A stretch of 6,171 nucleotides of DNA from NCBI GenBank assembly GCA_900549275.1, contig URNU01000093.1, forward strand, positions 1 through 6,171. Direction: 5' to 3'. The notes under the pieces were generated by a model. That model did no database searches and was not told where the DNA came from. It saw only the letters and a program-made list of their open reading frames with translations. Made by a program: the position numbers and the translations under genes. Of this stretch, positions 4,424 through 6,171 are shown one piece after another. Source of the stretch: an uncultured Collinsella sp. GTDB lineage: Bacteria; Actinomycetota; Coriobacteriia; Coriobacteriales; Coriobacteriaceae. The first letter of the stretch is position 1; the number at the start of each line of letters is the position of its first letter.

Positions 4424-6171
4424 ATGAGAACGGCAAAGCGCATAACAACCGCATGCCTGACTGCGATCATGATTTTCCAGGCGCTCGCGCCCTCCACAGA
4501 GGTGTTCGCGCAAGAGCTCGACGCCGTTATGGAGGCATCCGTCTCCGCCGCGCGCGCCGCGGGCAACACGGCGCGCTCCGTACAGGATGCTGTGGCCACC
4601 GCGCTGCAAGATGCTGACCAGGCTACATCTGATGATGTCGCAACGACTCCGGGCGCCGACGCTGGCGCTACCGAGGGCGGCGACGGTTCTACCAACGCTG
4701 GCGAATCGCAGGACTCCACGACCGATGGAACCACCAGCGGCGATGCTCCAGCGGAGGGCGACGCGTCCCAAGACGATGCGGCTGCCGATGAGGGTGCTGC
4801 TGACGAAGAACAAGCGGATGACGCGGACGCGGATGCCGCTGATCAGGCAAACACCGACCCCACCATCACTACTGTCGAGGCTCTCAGGCACCAGTTGGGT
4901 GACGGCGATGTCATCACTGACGACTCGGGCGCCGTCACGGCCATTACCTTTGAGTCCGACGCCGACCTTATCGCCATCTCCAACACCGACCCCGCTATCT
5001 ACCAGAACGCGAACATCTCCAAAGGTGGCTCGACCGGCATCGACTTCGACGTGTGCGGTGCGGAGATCGTGGACGGCCTGGGTAGCCTCACGTTCCAAGG
5101 CTTCGGCAGCGATGCCTACCCTTTCAAAGGCGCGCTCAACCTCGGCGACAGGACCCTGACCGTCAACAAGACGCTCTTCAACAACATTGAGCTCAGCGAC
5201 GCCAACAGCACCGTAAAGCTCACCTGGAAGGGTGCCGATGCCCAGCCCATCGTGGCCGCAAAGGTCACGGGCGCGGACAAGACGCTTGCTGCCACCGTTA
5301 CCGTGGGCACGCCCAAGAGCGATACCGAAAAGGACATCTGCAAGCTCACCTCGCCGCTTGTGGGCGAGGTCACGGGCGCGCTCACGCTTAACGCAACCTA
5401 CGTGACAAGCGCGAACAGCCCTCTGGCAGTCGATATGCAATCGAGCGCAGGCAACATGGGCTTGCTTGTGAACACCCTTGCCGAAAAAGCATCGCTTACG
5501 CTTGCGGGCCTCGCCCTGCCGGACAACCTCGACGGTACGCCCACCATCAACGCGACAGCCGATGGCGCCAACGCAGGAGGCCTTATCGGCGAGGCGCAGG
5601 AGGGTGCCACCGTCGCCCTACCAACTGGCATCGATGTCTCGGCGCTGAGCGTCGCAGGTAAAAACGCGGCGGGCGGTCTTATCGGCAAGGCGACTAAGCT
5701 CACGCTCACCGTGGGCAAGGATAACAGCGGAAAAGACGCCTCGGGCAAGGCCATTGCCATCAAGCCCGCGCATGCGGTTGGATCGTCATCTGCCGGGACG
5801 TATGCAGGCGGCCTTATCGGCGACGCCTCGTTTGCCGGCGCATTCACCATCAACAGCGGCATCTTCGACTTTGGCAGGGGCGTGGAGCTCAGCGTGTCCG
5901 ACACGAGTGCTGCCCCTTCTGCCGGCGGACTGTTCGGCGTGCTCGACATATCGAACGGCGACGTGGTCGTCAATGGCGGTTCGTATACAAGCACGCTGCA
6001 AAACGGCAAGGACGACAACAGGCACGGCAACTACGGCGGCTTGGTGGGCAAGCTGTGGGGCCAGAAAAGCGGTGATGCACTGCATGCCTTTACTGTGCAG
6101 GGTGATACTGCGGTGTCGTTCGGCGTGGGCTCCAACGGCAAACTCACCTACGCAGGCGGCCTAGTAGGCTA
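4424..6171 (+). CDS. Large secreted GLUG-repeat surface protein / putative adhesin (3' partial)
   Basis: The frame is open from ATG 4424 to the window end (582 full codons); the C-terminus is not visible. Residues 1-29 form a classical signal peptide: MRTAKR, then a hydrophobic core, then VFA with cleavage expected before Q30. Residues 52-154 form a disordered Asp/Ala/Thr-rich linker with 28 acidic and no Lys, Arg or His. Residues about 147-330 are beta-rich and include LTFQGFGSDAYPFKGAL (222-238) and TLFNN, a layout typical of beta-helical surface proteins. From residue 384, six Gly-Gly-Leu-x-Gly motifs match the GLUG motif known from bacterial adhesins and IgA-protease-like proteins. Two cysteines (211, 306) are visible outside the signal peptide. 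It is the last visible gene of the operon and the likely large partner of the three anchored proteins. A cell-wall sorting signal or further repeats may follow. The adhesin role is inferred. Confidence 0.88.
   Translation, partial: MRTAKRITTACLTAIMIFQALAPSTEVFAQELDAVMEASVSAARAAGNTARSVQDAVATALQDADQATSDDVATTPGADAGATEGGDGSTNAGESQDSTTDGTTSGDAPAEGDASQDDAAADEGAADEEQADDADADAADQANTDPTITTVEALRHQLGDGDVITDDSGAVTAITFESDADLIAISNTDPAIYQNANISKGGSTGIDFDVCGAEIVDGLGSLTFQGFGSDAYPFKGALNLGDRTLTVNKTLFNNIELSDANSTVKLTWKGADAQPIVAAKVTGADKTLAATVTVGTPKSDTEKDICKLTSPLVGEVTGALTLNATYVTSANSPLAVDMQSSAGNMGLLVNTLAEKASLTLAGLALPDNLDGTPTINATADGANAGGLIGEAQEGATVALPTGIDVSALSVAGKNAAGGLIGKATKLTLTVGKDNSGKDASGKAIAIKPAHAVGSSSAGTYAGGLIGDASFAGAFTINSGIFDFGRGVELSVSDTSAAPSAGGLFGVLDISNGDVVVNGGSYTSTLQNGKDDNRHGNYGGLVGKLWGQKSGDALHAFTVQGDTAVSFGVGSNGKLTYAGGLVG
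4577..4885 (+). other. Acidic low-complexity linker region of the GLUG protein
   Basis: This encodes residues 52-154. By direct count it has 28 Asp/Glu and no Lys, Arg or His, with short Asp-Ala alternations (132-140). It separates the processed N-terminus from the folded beta-rich region. Such stretches usually act as flexible, extended or cell-wall-spanning spacers; that role is inferred. Confidence 0.7.
5573..6169 (+). repeat. GLUG-type protein repeats (at least six copies)
   Basis: Copies are AGGLIG (384-389), AGGLIG (416-421), AGGLIG (461-466), AGGLFG (500-505), YGGLVG (537-542) and AGGLVG (577-582). Spacings between successive motifs are 32, 45, 39, 37 and 40 residues. Two degenerate units seem to precede them: GLLVN at 346-350, 40 residues before the first copy, and PLVGEV at 311-316. 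At the DNA level, the first and third copies share 14 identical bases, GGCCTTATCGGCGA (5579 and 5810). The others have diverged, so this is an old protein repeat rather than a recent DNA duplication. The array continues past the window edge. Confidence 0.82.

Noticed and set aside
4587..5159. Plus-strand open frame of 190 codons in another frame inside the GLUG gene
   Set aside because: The product is a low-complexity Arg/Pro/Leu/Ser/Thr shadow of the repetitive acidic coding sequence, with no domain. The signal-peptide frame explains the region.
3587..5440. Minus-strand open frame of 617 codons across the third operon gene and the start of the GLUG gene
   Set aside because: It is opposite two well-supported plus-strand genes with good ribosome binding sites. 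Its product is rich in Arg, Val, Gly and Cys with no recognisable domain, and it runs through the intergenic gap without regard to gene borders. Long antisense frames are expected in GC-rich coding DNA.

Overview
This GC-rich window looks like the chromosome of an actinobacterium. A gut Coriobacteriia member such as Collinsella or a relative is my best guess. The basis is codon bias, strong AGGAGG-type ribosome binding sites, an FadH/BaiCD-type flavin oxidoreductase, and a surface-protein style seen in that group. The genus is inferred, not shown. All supported genes read on the plus strand.

Region 1 (1-1122) is the C-terminal part of an Old Yellow Enzyme-family iron-sulfur flavoenzyme resembling 2,4-dienoyl-CoA reductase. 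Its 5' end lies outside the window. A hairpin (1138-1167) and a strong intrinsic terminator (1201-1242) follow, separating it from the next unit.

Region 2 (1243-1476) is a leader region. It holds weak promoter candidates and a nine-codon mini-ORF (1444-1473) that lies in the same frame as the next gene and stops 3 nt before its start codon.

Region 3 (1477-6171) looks like one operon for cell-surface proteins. Three consecutive genes (1477-2511, 2508-3317, 3341-4354) each encode a short charged N-terminus, one membrane segment and a beta-rich extracytoplasmic domain. The first two carry a Trp-Phe motif at the outer end of the membrane segment, reminiscent of substrates of SipW-type signal peptidases (TasA/camelysin-like). 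They are followed by a large secreted protein (4424 to beyond the window end) with a signal peptide, a 103-residue stretch with no basic residue, a beta-rich domain, and at least six GLUG-type Gly-Gly-Leu-x-Gly repeats about 32-45 residues apart.

A working model is that the three small proteins are subunits or anchors of a surface assembly, and the GLUG protein is its large adhesive or structural partner. No signal peptidase, sortase or sorting signal is visible here; if the model is right they should lie downstream or elsewhere.
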